Part shown: positions 1 through 9,606 of the stretch, in pieces
Position numbering within the stretch: the stretch's first letter is position 1
Layout of the letters: each line of letters begins with the position of its first letter
From: Opisthorchis felineus
Taxonomy: Eukaryota; Platyhelminthes; Trematoda; Opisthorchiida; Opisthorchiidae
Assembly: GCA_004794785.1 (NCBI GenBank)
Contig: SJOL01009857.1
Span: 274,409 to 338,408 of the forward strand
Direction: 5' to 3'
Length of the DNA: 64,000 nt
Notes under the pieces: generated by a model
The model's input: only the letters and a program-made list of their open reading frames with translations
Told to the model about the DNA's origin: nothing
Database searches by the model: none
Program-made: the position numbers and the translations under genes

Positions 1-1169
1 GGTTCACCGTAAAATTACGCATAGAATCTCCGACTATGCACTCCATGTTTGTTGGTCTCTTCGCCAACCGTGGCAATTGGGTTGCAGACGTTTCATCACC
101 AGTCAGGGAGGTATCATCGATGCATAGGCCCCCCCAACCAGGCACTGACGACGTCTCGTTTGGTAACGAAACGTTTGTAATTCAATCACAAGCCCGGTGA
201 CCAGACCAACAATCAAGCAGAGCACAGTAGTTACCCTTATTCCGTTGGATTGCCTGTCCAACCCATTGTCACCGTTTTACTACTTATCTACGCCTCTTTA
301 TTCACGTGTCGAAAGTTTGATTTGTTGATTTGGGTGGTATACTCTACTTTCTCCGAAAGCAACCGCACCCGAGAAACACCGAAAAAACAAATTTCGCTAT
401 CCGACGTTAATCCTCCGCGCCAGCGGGACCCTCCAGCAATCGAACAGGACACGCTTAGACGGAACCAAAACAAACACCATTTGGGGTTTTGGCACTTTGA
501 TCCTTGACATGGATCTCATTTCGTGTTCTAAGTAGAGCGAAATGAATCGACTTTTACTCGTCTAAGATGACCGAGGACGGACAAATAGTCGTCAGTGAGT
601 GGCTGAACGCAGCTTGTATTGTTAGCTTAACATGTGCTGCGATAGTGAGATGATTTTACGGATGGGTTCTTGACGGAACAGTTCCTCCTCTGCCAAAAAT
701 ATCGAGATTGTTTGTGTTAATGGAGCAAGGCAAAGCAATGAGGATGTTGCAGATTTACAGAGATTTACATCCATAACAATGGAGACATCAGAAAACAAAG
801 AAGCGGTGACCTAAATATCCAGGGGTGGTGGTTCTTGCAGGAAAATGGCGCTCACCGGGTTTAGAGGTCTATCATTGATCCGCACAAATTGAAGAAAACT
901 ACAAAGTCTTGTCCGTTTCTTTCATGGTTTACTCATAGTATTTTCATTTATTTCCTGTTCATGTTGTTACAATTGTGGTTTTGTTTTAAACCGAACATCT
1001 GAGTAAGCGATACCTTCAACTAAGGTGTCTGAGTGGTGGTCCAAATTGGTGCTTCTTATGTCTGTTTCCACTTTGAAGAGTGTCTATTTAGACATATGGC
1101 CAAATTTGGCCGCAATAATCTCATTCGGGTCGGCCTGTTTTGGTGGCTTTTGTGTTAACCCATCACCAG
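1..1169. other. Left edge, no exon recognised
   Basis: No exon can be defended here. The UBA, 2H-phosphoesterase and SH3 parts expected upstream of the UBASH3 phosphatase domain were looked for in all plus frames and not seen, so they probably lie left of the window. The reading frame of the first UBASH3 exon meets a TAA at 1156-1158, which limits how far that exon can extend. The only recognisable element is a copy of a dispersed structured repeat near 141-230. Confidence 0.5.
141..230 (+). repeat. Dispersed structured repeat, copy 1
   Basis: This is one of four related segments in the window; the others are at 30261-30340, 54337-54430 (minus) and 60374-60455. All share a block resembling CTGACGA, then TCTCGTT, then a conserved ACGAAACGTTTG, then a CAAGC/CTCGG-like stretch and a (GA)CCAGACCAAC-type end. 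The family is unnamed here. Its CUGACGA and GAAAC blocks resemble a hammerhead core, but I could not close all three helices in this copy. Confidence 0.5.
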
Positions 1170-1786
1170 TTATTATTACTTGCGAAAAAACACCGTTGCG
1201 TATCCGATTCAGCCCTCTGGCACATGTACCGGTGAACTTGGGTATGATCATGAGCCAGTCTGGGTCTCGTGTACCCGATCCCGCCAACCCAGCGAACAAT
1301 CGACTGTCAGTACTCCCGCAATCAAGTCAAGCAGCAAGGACTCCAGCAGTCCACCCCCTGTGGTCGTGCCGAACAGGCATTGCTTCGCCACATCCGCCAC
1401 GAACTCGTCGAATTCGGTGAGCTCGTCCAATAACTTGGCGTCTTCCCCTTCATCATTTTTGGAATCCTCAATATCGGGTGAAAAAGATACACGAAATCCT
1501 ACCTACTGGGTTCCCTCTCTGCTGTCTACTTCCAATCCGTTCACCTTCTCTCCTGCGCGCCCTCCGTCTTCTCTCTCTGATCGATCCAGTGCTGATTGGG
1601 CAACCACAGGTCAGGCAGTACCCTGCAGTCCTGCTATCAGTCCTACACATGGAGGATCTAGGGCACGTTTTGGTTACTTCCGTGGCCTGCGTACCAAACC
1701 GCGCCAGCTTTTCGTCATGCGACATGCGGAACGTGTCGATGCGTGTTTCGGTCGTAGTTGGATGACACGGTGTTTCGACAGAAAAG
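1170..1786 (+). CDS. UBASH3: UBASH3/Sts-like phosphatase, exon with linker and RHxER motif
   Basis: This is the first visible exon of a Suppressor-of-TCR-signalling (TULA) family protein. The frame is open from an AG acceptor at 1168-1169 (pyrimidine-rich ttttgtgttaacccatcaccag). It encodes about 180 residues of a Ser/Pro-rich linker and then the start of the histidine-phosphatase domain: QLFVMRHAERVDACFG (about 1707-1755) followed by a TRCFDRKG block. The family motif is RHGER, and here the Gly is Ala. The nucleophilic His and both Arg are kept. The exon ends at a good donor, AAAG|GTCAGT, in phase 1. Known family role: 2H-, SH3- and UBA-containing cytosolic phosphatases that act on tyrosine kinases downstream of receptors. 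The linker is long and of low complexity, so the true acceptor could lie further downstream than 1170. Confidence 0.85.
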
Positions 1787-4297
1787 GTCAGTTTAGTTTT
1801 CATCATATTTTGTTACCAAATGCTGAAAGCTTCCAGGGTTTAAAACTTACGGCACTGGTAAGCTTTTTCCAAGGTTTTCTGGTTGCCTGATTTCTTGGAT
1901 CCCTCTGTACTTATTGCAGTAGTGAAATTGCGAACTTAAGCAATCAAGGGCCAAGGTGATAGTTCAATAGCTTCGATCAGATTTTCTGTCGAACAGTTAG
2001 TTTAGTTGAGGTGCCTAAGGTTGAAATTTTGACTAAAAAAGATGCAGAATGAGACGGTGGCGTTTTGTTAAAGGACTCCTCCCGAGAGACAGGTTTGAGT
2101 TTTCATTTTTCCCACCTGGTTCGCGTACCCCAATGGCACCAGGGGCAAGGCACAGAGGTCCCAATGCTGCTACGTCCGTAAGATGCGTTCGGTGTTCTGT
2201 AAGGTATGATTTTTCTACCATACTGAATAATCTGCCGGAGGTCAAGGTCAACTTTTGGACGATGGATGCATAAAGTCACTACGATCGACCATATCTAACT
2301 ATCGCATCTTTGAATGAAGCATAGCTGGAAATTCCATTTGCTTGGGAGAAACATTCTGTCATACTGTTGTTGCAGAGGACAATGGGACTTTACTCCTCTG
2401 ACCTGCTTATAATACGATTGCTTACAGTTCGATTTTTCGGTGATCTTAATTGAACTGTCCCCGTTTGGTATTCCTGGGATAGTTGTAACTGGAGAGAAAT
2501 GGTTCTAGGTACTGTACCCTGTGGGATCATTGTAGAACTTAAACCAGTTCTCGGTTGGGGCTCGCCAGAGGTTTCATCAAGTGAGTTGTTAATACAATTA
2601 TTGGCTAGCGAACTCTGAGGACGAGCTTAGTACAGTCCAGGATTTAAAGCGTGAGCTATTCACAAAGAGGCCGTTGTCCGAAATGACCTCTGACATTTTG
2701 ATGTTTTTATTTCTAGGTTTGGGCATATTGACATTGTTACCAATTTATTTATCTACCACTGTTAATTCACTATTGTACACTGTTTGTTATTGTTAACTAG
2801 GAACTATTGAGAGTTGTCTTTCTACGAAGGCAAAACGGTGATAACCATCAGAATGCAAGCTAGGTTTTGAGTCTCCCTCTCCAATAACCCAGCTGTGCTG
2901 GGATTAACTAGATGCGCTCTCCGTACCAGAGCACAGCAAAAACTATAACGAACATCCCGCATTTGAGGACGTTTTTCAAGACCCCATAGACTCGTCGCTA
3001 AAATTCCCGTAAGAACTGGAAATACCTCATTGAACGGGACAGTGGATATTGAGCATAGTCCAAAGGGGCCGGAAAACGTCTCGTTGCCGAGCCACCGATT
3101 TTTACTCCTTATACCTGTTATCAATTCCGTCTTGTGAACTTGTGGATGAATCGGTGCAGGCGGCTTACGCGCCAGTACAATGTCGTATTTTGACAACCGT
3201 TTATGAAGACGGATTGCCACATTAACTGTAATCACGCTTTAAATCGACAATCATTGTCCCTGTCGAACGTTATCAGGTAGACACATCAAACATTGTATCC
3301 TTGACTGACAGTCATCTTAATCGAAATATGCTATTCGTGCTTCTGTGTGTCCGTATGCGTATTTGTGAGGTGGAAAATTACAGTCTTGTTTCTAAGTTTA
3401 TTTTCACCCAACCTGTTTACTATTCGGAGCCCAAATTACACGGAGTTCCTGAGTTTTGAAGAAACAATGGTCTTAGTGGTGGAAGGACACTATCATTTTC
3501 AACCATCACATGTGAGAAGGATTACGGGAGATTCAATTGGAAGAGTTCTGCCTGGATTGCAAGCTATTCAACCAGCGGGTCATCGATATGAGACGTCGGC
3601 TGTTGAGTATTAAATCTCAGGTCTATAATTATCTGTCTAGGGAGAATGGAATCACACTTTCGGAAAGGTGGTGCGTGGTAGTTTACGAAGCTGGGGGCAA
3701 CAGGTCAGAGTAAATACGGAGACTTAAAGGGTATTTTCTGTTCCTGTGCGAAAACCACTGCGATTTCTGACACTTTGCAGGAGATGGCAACGAAGTTAAG
3801 CCTATGTAATCAACTGTTATGCGGTTCATCGAATCAAATAGCTATCGACTCAGCTAGCATAAAGAACAGTTGTAGCTCACTTATCTCACTCGGTGGAGAA
3901 GTTCTCAAAACATCGCCTTCGATATTTATTAGTGCAATCAAGTTTTTGAAAGGGATATGGCCATGTGACATTGACTTGTTCCTGAACATAGTGCATATGT
4001 AGCGTACCATTCAAAAGTCCTTAAAGAAACAGACTTGTCACTTCGATTATTTAGGATATTTGCGATTTGTCTTTCCAAGTTGTCCCAAGATGGAATACCT
4101 CTGTTGCTGTTACGTATTTGGATATCTACCCCCAAAGTACCTGAAGAAGAGACATCGCAATTGATAACACTTGTTCTCGCGTTGAGGCGTTTCCTCCAAA
4201 AGAAAAAAAACTATTGGACGTGTGTTGCAATCTTGTTTGTTGGGAGGAGAATTTGCGTGTCTTGGCACTCCCTTCTGCCATCTGTTTGTTTTTTTAG
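1787..4297 (+). other. UBASH3 intron, about 2.5 kb
   Basis: This intron runs from donor GTCAGT to a strong T-rich acceptor (tttgttttttttag). Several short open frames occur on both strands, but none has a domain or convincing codon content. No repeat family shared with the rest of the window was recognised. Confidence 0.6.
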
Positions 4298-4521
4298 GTA
4301 TCTATCATCGTGTCAACCTGAACCTACCCCCGTGGTTGCCTCCTCGTGCGGACATTATGGACTATGTTTGGGATTCACCTGTGACCCAGATAGGCCTGTT
4401 TGTTGCAGCCGAAACTGGACGCAGTCTTGCGGAAGCAGGCATCCAATTCACCGTGTGTTACAGTTCTCCCTCGCTCAGATGTGTGCAGACCGCCTGCGAG
4501 CTTTTGCGAGCAATGGGAAGG
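4298..4521 (+). CDS. UBASH3: UBASH3/Sts-like phosphatase, middle exon (SPSLRCVQTA)
   Basis: The exon follows a textbook acceptor. Its first two bases complete the Gly codon left open by the previous exon, giving CFDRKGIYHRVNLNLP, which lines up with the NLNMP region of vertebrate Sts-1. It continues through a DSPVTQIGLFVA block (the region that links to the phosphatase alpha-helix) to CYSSPSLRCVQTACELLRAM. The Arg in SPSLRC is one of the phosphate-binding residues of this branch of the 2-His phosphatase superfamily. The exon ends AGG|GTATGA in phase 0. Overlapping frames at 4035-4559 and 4400-4588 are shadows. Confidence 0.9.
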
Positions 4522-5084
4522 GTATGAGTTCTACTCGTTTGTGTTGCTTGTATCCTTGACTTCCCCTCCCTTTGGCTACATCCAGTAGATCCTGCGGAAC
4601 AGCTGAGCATTCACATCCTGGCTTGCCTGAATACATATCAATATGATAATGGCTATCTTGATATTATGGAACAAAAATAGCCCTATAGTTTTTCTATTTA
4701 CCTAGGAAATATAGGGTTGTAAATATTGAGTATGGATACGACTTCTGGTCGTATCAATTCCAACTTTTCCAATTTCGCCATTCGACGTTAGCGCGTGGTC
4801 ATTGCGGAGCCAGGTACGTATTAGTGTGGTTTCGAGCCGAACACTATTTTACAAGAGCTTCTTTTAGCGCATACACACGCTTGTAAGCTCACTTTCCATA
4901 AATTTGTTGACAACGGCTTCCGGTTTGGTAATAATTTCAATCTTGCTATCCGCCGAATCGCTTAAATCTGGTACGATCCCGTGCACAAGCTCTATCCGGC
5001 TCAAAATCTTCGTTATCCTATGTGCTCCACGTTGATTAGAGATATCCACGGAGATTTGCTCAATTCGCGGCGACTGAACATGCA

Positions 5085-5158
5085 CTGGTCGTGGGCTGTC
5101 GAGATGCTTTCAGCAACTTTATGATTAGTGTGTTGCGCCTATACAACAACGTATCGCA
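5085..5158 (+). repeat. Fragment of hammerhead-bearing repeat (3' half)
   Basis: The segment ACTGGTCGTGGGCTGTCGAG followed by TTTCAGCAAC...ATGATTAGTG matches the downstream half of the repeat at 7959-8014. The ribozyme core upstream of the cleavage site (CTGATGA, helix II, GAAAC) is missing, so this copy cannot form a hammerhead. It is in the same orientation as the host gene. Confidence 0.6.
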
Positions 5159-6558
5159 ATATCTGAAACATGAGGCGGCCTCGTGCGGCACATTCATTTG
5201 AAGCGAACTGTCATAAACGCGCGATTCAGCTGGATTCAGTTGGGTCTCCTATCAAAACCAAATTCGTGTGCAAATGAGTATTCGTCGGATGGCATACCAT
5301 ATTTCCCGTCTGTCCCACACTAACGAATAATTGACTAGAGGCGATTTTTTTCATGGGGAGGACGACATCCAGATGATAAAAGGTCAAAATTATTTCCCAA
5401 ATCTGTTTCTATCATCCATTGCCACGTCTGTGTGTACTCCTGCTGGACTGTTGCGCCTTGGCAGTGGCTCAGCTGGGGTGTGGTTCGGTTTACCTTTAAC
5501 GTCCTACAGCTTCAACTGACGCATGACTGTTCCCCACCATATTCCATCCAATTATTTTGTCACAAACACTGTACCTCGTGCTTCGTTCCAGATGTTGGAA
5601 ACGAGACTGAAGCTTGTTTTGTCCGACCTTGAACTAATGTGTGCTGCCGGTTTCCAAATTCCAGTGATGAATGTAGTGTATGTGAGTTCGTCAGCGTGAT
5701 CGCCCACGTGATCGAGTGATACTACTTTAGCACGTCTAAACAGACGAAAGCCTTGCATACGGTAAAACACATCTTCGGTACTCCGTCCGCCGCGAACCTC
5801 GCTTGAATGTGATGCAAAACAATGCGTGAATACCAACCCGGAATGCAAAACTTTTTAGCTCATGTTTGAAAGTCGGTACCTCGTAGTGGTTCGAGCCTGC
5901 TCAGACTGAACGTGAAAATATCAATCTGTCATGGTCTTGATTCGAGATTCATCATCACAGTCATTTACTTTGCTTTCACGGACTTTTGAACCCTGTCGAA
6001 ATAATGTGTTCTGTTTTTAGACTAGTGGTCCACTTGGGAGTAGAAACGAGCCTAGTTGAGCCCACGTTACCGTCGAGCGAGTGTGATGTTGATTATTTCT
6101 CTCTCTGTTGCGTCTTTGTTTTCGGAACACTGGCCCACTGATTATTTCAGTCCCACACCAATTTAGAGGTTTTCCGTAGACTCAGGAGCACCTGAATGCC
6201 GCATAGCTTTTGTATGTGAAATAGCCACAAATGTTTGGGCAAAACCCTGAATGATATAAAAGGGACAATCCTAATCAGTTACCGCAGTCCGGTTTATCTA
6301 AGCCTCCACTCGGTGTAATTTAGTGTATTGCAGCATGCTAGTATGATATGTATTGTGTCGTGTCAAACTACGGTTTAACCCTAAGGGAAACAACAACCGA
6401 GCTGCTGACAAGGTAGCAAAGCACACTAACGTGAGACAACGAGTGTTTACCAATTCTGATCTCTCATTTTCTGTCGTTTCCTGGTTGTGTATAAAGTCAT
6501 CATCTCCCATAAAGACCACTTTTGGGGACGCCGGAACTAACTGTAATTGGGATACATT

Positions 6559-6755
6559 AGGGGGCTAGATGGTCCAGTTGTTAGAGCGCGAATTTACTGA
6601 CTGGGAGGTCCGTGATTCGAACCCGACTTCTGCCTCTCTACTTCCCCTGTCTAGGCTTGGGCAACTTGGCAGTATCCCAGCCCTCGTGCTTCCATCGGAT
6701 GGCATGGCAGCTAGATACCGAAAGGGTGCTATAGCTGAACGATCTTTTATATTTT
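6559..6755 (+). mobile_element. tRNA-derived SINE, full-length copy
   Basis: The left part looks tRNA-like, with an A-box-like stretch (GCTAGATGGTCCAGTTGTTAG) and a B box (GTGATTCGAACCC). It is followed by a body containing TGTCTAGGCTTGGGCAACTT, the CAGTATCCCAGCCCTCGTGC segment and an end near GTGCTATAGCTGAACGATC. The same body occurs at 19611-19730, 58208-58318 and 58319-58523. The family name is not asserted. Confidence 0.75.
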
Positions 6756-7129
6756 TTTAGGATACGTTAAGGATCGGGCATTCGTATCACGTGATTTCCT
6801 GTATTTTCTGTTTATGATTGTTCGGTCATTCACTCCACCGAGGCTAATCAAATACATTACCGGCCATTCGCACTTACCACATGATTGTGTGGACTCATCT
6901 CAACAAGCATCCAGAGGAATATCACCCCTCCCCGTTCTTTCGAGAGGTCCTGTTCCTTGAATCCTTCACTGCTTCACTTCGATCAGTAGCACTACTTGAA
7001 TATAAGTCATTCACATGCACTCGGTCATTATGTTTTTACCTCGGATTTTTTTCACACTTTTAGCTGGACGGTGCCAGAAAAAGTGATGTTTCATTTGTGA
7101 AAGTGATACTTTCAGTTGCTAAACATTCA

Positions 7130-7172
7130 CTCACTCTTTCCATTCATTCGTTCATTCATTCATTTCCAACTC
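7130..7172 (+). repeat. CATT/CACT-rich microsatellite
   Basis: A short run of imperfect CATT, CACT and CGTT units (cattcattcgttcattcattcattt) is seen directly. It lies inside a UBASH3 intron and no function is inferred. Confidence 0.7.
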
Positions 7173-7705
7173 AACCACTGATATCATTGTTCTCGACTGC
7201 TTGAACACTAATAGCGTTCCAGGTCCTAGTTTATTGACTGGACCTCCAGCGACCGTGCTCGCGTGTATGGGCTTCCCTGCTTTTCGCACACCAACAACGG
7301 CATGTACGCGGTTTCGTCTTTGTATTGAGACGTGACTTCTTTCATATCTCGCTCACTCGATTAAACAGAGAATCCCAATTTTATGTACACATGTGAGTCA
7401 GGCATGCAATTTGAGGCGTTTGCTATGCTTGAATGGCAAAAAAACGAAGCGGTCCAACAAACCACGATTTCACTTTTTCCCTATTCTACTGATATTAATC
7501 TAAACTGGATTCAACTGTTACGCGAGTGCGCTGGCCTGCACCTGGATGTATATTTGCCCCCTTCCCCATGGACAGACTGTCTTCGAAAGATATTGCTTTT
7601 AGTTTGCTTTTTCAGGCATTTTTTCTCAGTAAACTCTCCCAGAAGAGACCGCAGCCGATCAGTTTCCTAAAGGGTCTCTCCAGAGAGGAACAACTATGAT
7701 ACCTT

Positions 7706-7873
7706 TTAGCGAAATACACTCATTTGCAAACAACTTTGGTTTTGCGCGAGACTCACCTGGAACCCAGCTGATACTCAGGCAACTGGAAACATCACAAACG
7801 AGAGATTCATCTGGGTTCCAGGTGAGTCTCTCGCAAAACCAAAGTTGTTTGCAAGTGAGTGTATTTCGCTAAT
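7706..7873. repeat. Long inverted repeat (about 67-bp arms, about 33-bp loop)
   Basis: The left arm (7706-7772, beginning TAGCGAAATACACTC) and right arm (7806-7873, ending GAGTGTATTTCGCTA) are reverse complements with about four mismatches. The centre is GGAACCCAG / CTGGGTTCC. The right arm abuts the hammerhead repeat that starts at about 7874. Transcribed with the UBASH3 pre-mRNA, it would form a long hairpin just upstream of the ribozyme. It may be a foldback element or two head-to-head copies of one repeat end. Confidence 0.85.
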
Positions 7874-8014
7874 TTCGTGCAATTTGGTTTCAAGTAGAAC
7901 ATAAGGTTGACGGATACTCGGGGACTGCGCCTACCTGATGAGCCCCAAGAAGGGCGAAACCGGTCGTGGGCTGTCGAAGAATTTTCAGCAACCTTATGAG
8001 TAGTGCATTACGAG
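7874..8014 (+). mobile_element. Hammerhead-bearing repeat unit (Penelope pLTR-like)
   Basis: The unit runs from CGTGCAATTTGG to CAACCTTATGAGTAGTGC. A second copy in reverse orientation at 25533-25662 matches over almost its whole length, including GCAATTTGGGTTCAA, TAGAACATAAG and the ribozyme. Penelope-like retroelements of metazoans are known to carry minimal hammerheads in their pseudo-LTRs, which is the best-fitting parallel. No reverse transcriptase frame lies next to this copy. Confidence 0.65.
7929..7971 (+). ncRNA. Hammerhead ribozyme, complete type-I-like core
   Basis: Every conserved element is present and the helices close by eye. Helix I is GCCTAC (7929-7934) with GTGGGC (7966-7971), six pairs including one G-U. 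The core CTGATGA is at 7935-7941. Helix II is GCCC/GGGC around 7942-7955. GAAA is at 7956-7959. Helix III is formed from the palindrome ACCGGT (7959-7964), and cleavage is predicted after C7965. Helix III has no loop, so a single copy would be strained and two transcripts could pair as a dimer, as known for minimal hammerheads of retroelements. Confidence 0.85.
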
Positions 8015-9374
8015 TATGATACCTTTTCTTTTTACCAGCATTGTTGCATCGTTGCAACTCATGCTTCTGGGAAACGGTGCTTGCAATACAACACGTGCAA
8101 AACATTCATTGGGATACAACTTAGCTACAATTAGATTGCAAAATGATTGGAATTGTCCGAATCATGAACGGTTAACATGCTTACTTCTCTATCTCTGTGT
8201 AGATGAAACGTATAGTGAAGTGAGCTTTTTGGACCTGACTGTAGCCCATCTACTAACTTGTACGATGAATTCATGGCTATGCTGTTGCGAAGGCAATGGA
8301 TTTCTGACGCCTCTGTGATGTGTACTCCGCTAGACACAGTACCATTGCCACTTTGAGACGTTTTTTTTCGCAAGTTAGTAACTTTTCAACAACTCTGGTA
8401 ATGTGAATAAGCGTGCGCGCTACTTCTTTCTTATCTGTGCTAATGTGACCTCAGCCAAAACAGTTAATCAAAGCCGTGATGAGCCATGATGATAATGCTG
8501 TATCAGTATATGGCTGGTCAATGCACTTTTTCAAGCGCACTGCACTCTGTAGAGTTGTGCTCGAACCCTGAGAGCGAAATTAAACGTTTGCGATTCTCCA
8601 CACATGAGATTGAGTCGGATTTTAATGCGCAGTATATGCCTCCAAGTTGCCTGGCGTTAGTCTTCTCGGTCTAGCTTCGGAATTACAGTTCCGTTCTTCT
8701 GAAAATAGATCAGATCTCAGAAAATATCATTTTTCTGTTAGTCCCTTCGCGTTGTGCCCCAGAGAGAGTGTGAATTAAGATGGTTTCACTTGCTTTCTAA
8801 GCTGTTTACATTTACCCCCCATGACGAACGTCCTCGGTTAGAGGCAAAATGCCCCGTTCCTGGTGGCACTCGTTTGGCTTCTCACCTGTACACAACCATC
8901 AGTTCGCAACCGTTGTTGTGACCAATGTGATAGCTCAAAGAGGTGATACACGGGACAGAATTTCATCAACTGATGTGTCGCTGATCCTGCGCTCACGCAA
9001 CCGAGTGATATGCGTTAACCATTGTCTCCAAATAAGCGCTGCAATTATGTGTCCAACAAAAATATTGTTACATTACCACACTCATGACAATTGTGCCAAA
9101 CATACCTACAGACATGGTGAACGGGTTGGATAGGCGACCGAAAACAATCTGCACGTTGGGTTCGATAAAAGCTGTCAGTTGTGTCTAACTTTTCAGATTT
9201 CTGTGTCACCAGTTGTTTGTATTCCGAATTTCACTTTCTTTTTTCCGTGCATTTCATAACACGGGTTTCTTCCAACAAATGAGCACCGGTCTGTTGGTTT
9301 CGCCTTTTTCCCGCCGCGTCTCTTACTTAACCCTACCTACGATCTCACAAGCTTCCTTCTGTTCTCCTTGTCAG

Positions 9375-9606
9375 ACTGACTTGCTGATCCGTATTGAACC
9401 ACATCTCTTCGAATGGTTTGGTTGGTACAACTGCGTCCCACGAATGATGAGTCCACAGGACCTCCGGGCTTGTGGCTATCAAGTTGATGTGAACTACGAG
9501 CCGGTGTCCTCAACGAAAGATTTCGATCCCGGTGAAACCATATCCAACTATTATGACCGATCCGGTGGGTTGACCAAGCGACTTTTGGCTGTGCACAAAT
9601 CAAAAG
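9375..9606 (+). CDS. UBASH3: UBASH3/Sts-like phosphatase, exon with EPHLFEW
   Basis: The exon starts in phase 0 after TTGTCAG and continues directly from the RAMGR of the previous exon. It encodes TDLLIRIEPHLFEWFGWYNC; the Glu of EPxLFEW is a catalytic acid residue in the Sts/TULA phosphatases. It then covers a family-typical SPQDLRACGYQVDVNYEP segment and a KRLLAVHKSK helix. It ends AAAG|GTAATG in phase 1. Residue order and spacing follow the vertebrate proteins closely. An antisense frame at 9337-9636 is a shadow. Confidence 0.9.

Larger units (their letters stand above)
4522..9374 (+). other. UBASH3 intron with repeat insertions
   Basis: This 4.85-kb intron contains a hammerhead-repeat fragment (5085-5158), a tRNA-derived SINE (6559-6755), a CATT-rich microsatellite (about 7135-7170), an inverted repeat (7706-7873) and a hammerhead repeat (7874-8014). 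The acceptor is ttctccttgtcag|ACTGAC. Nothing else in it looks coding. Confidence 0.6.

Noticed and set aside
1025..1420. Plus-strand 131-codon frame overlapping the first UBASH3 exon
   Set aside because: It overlaps the frame that runs into the RHAER motif and has no domain of its own.
4035..4588. Two other plus frames over the second UBASH3 exon
   Set aside because: Only the frame with SPSLRCVQTA joins in phase with its neighbours.
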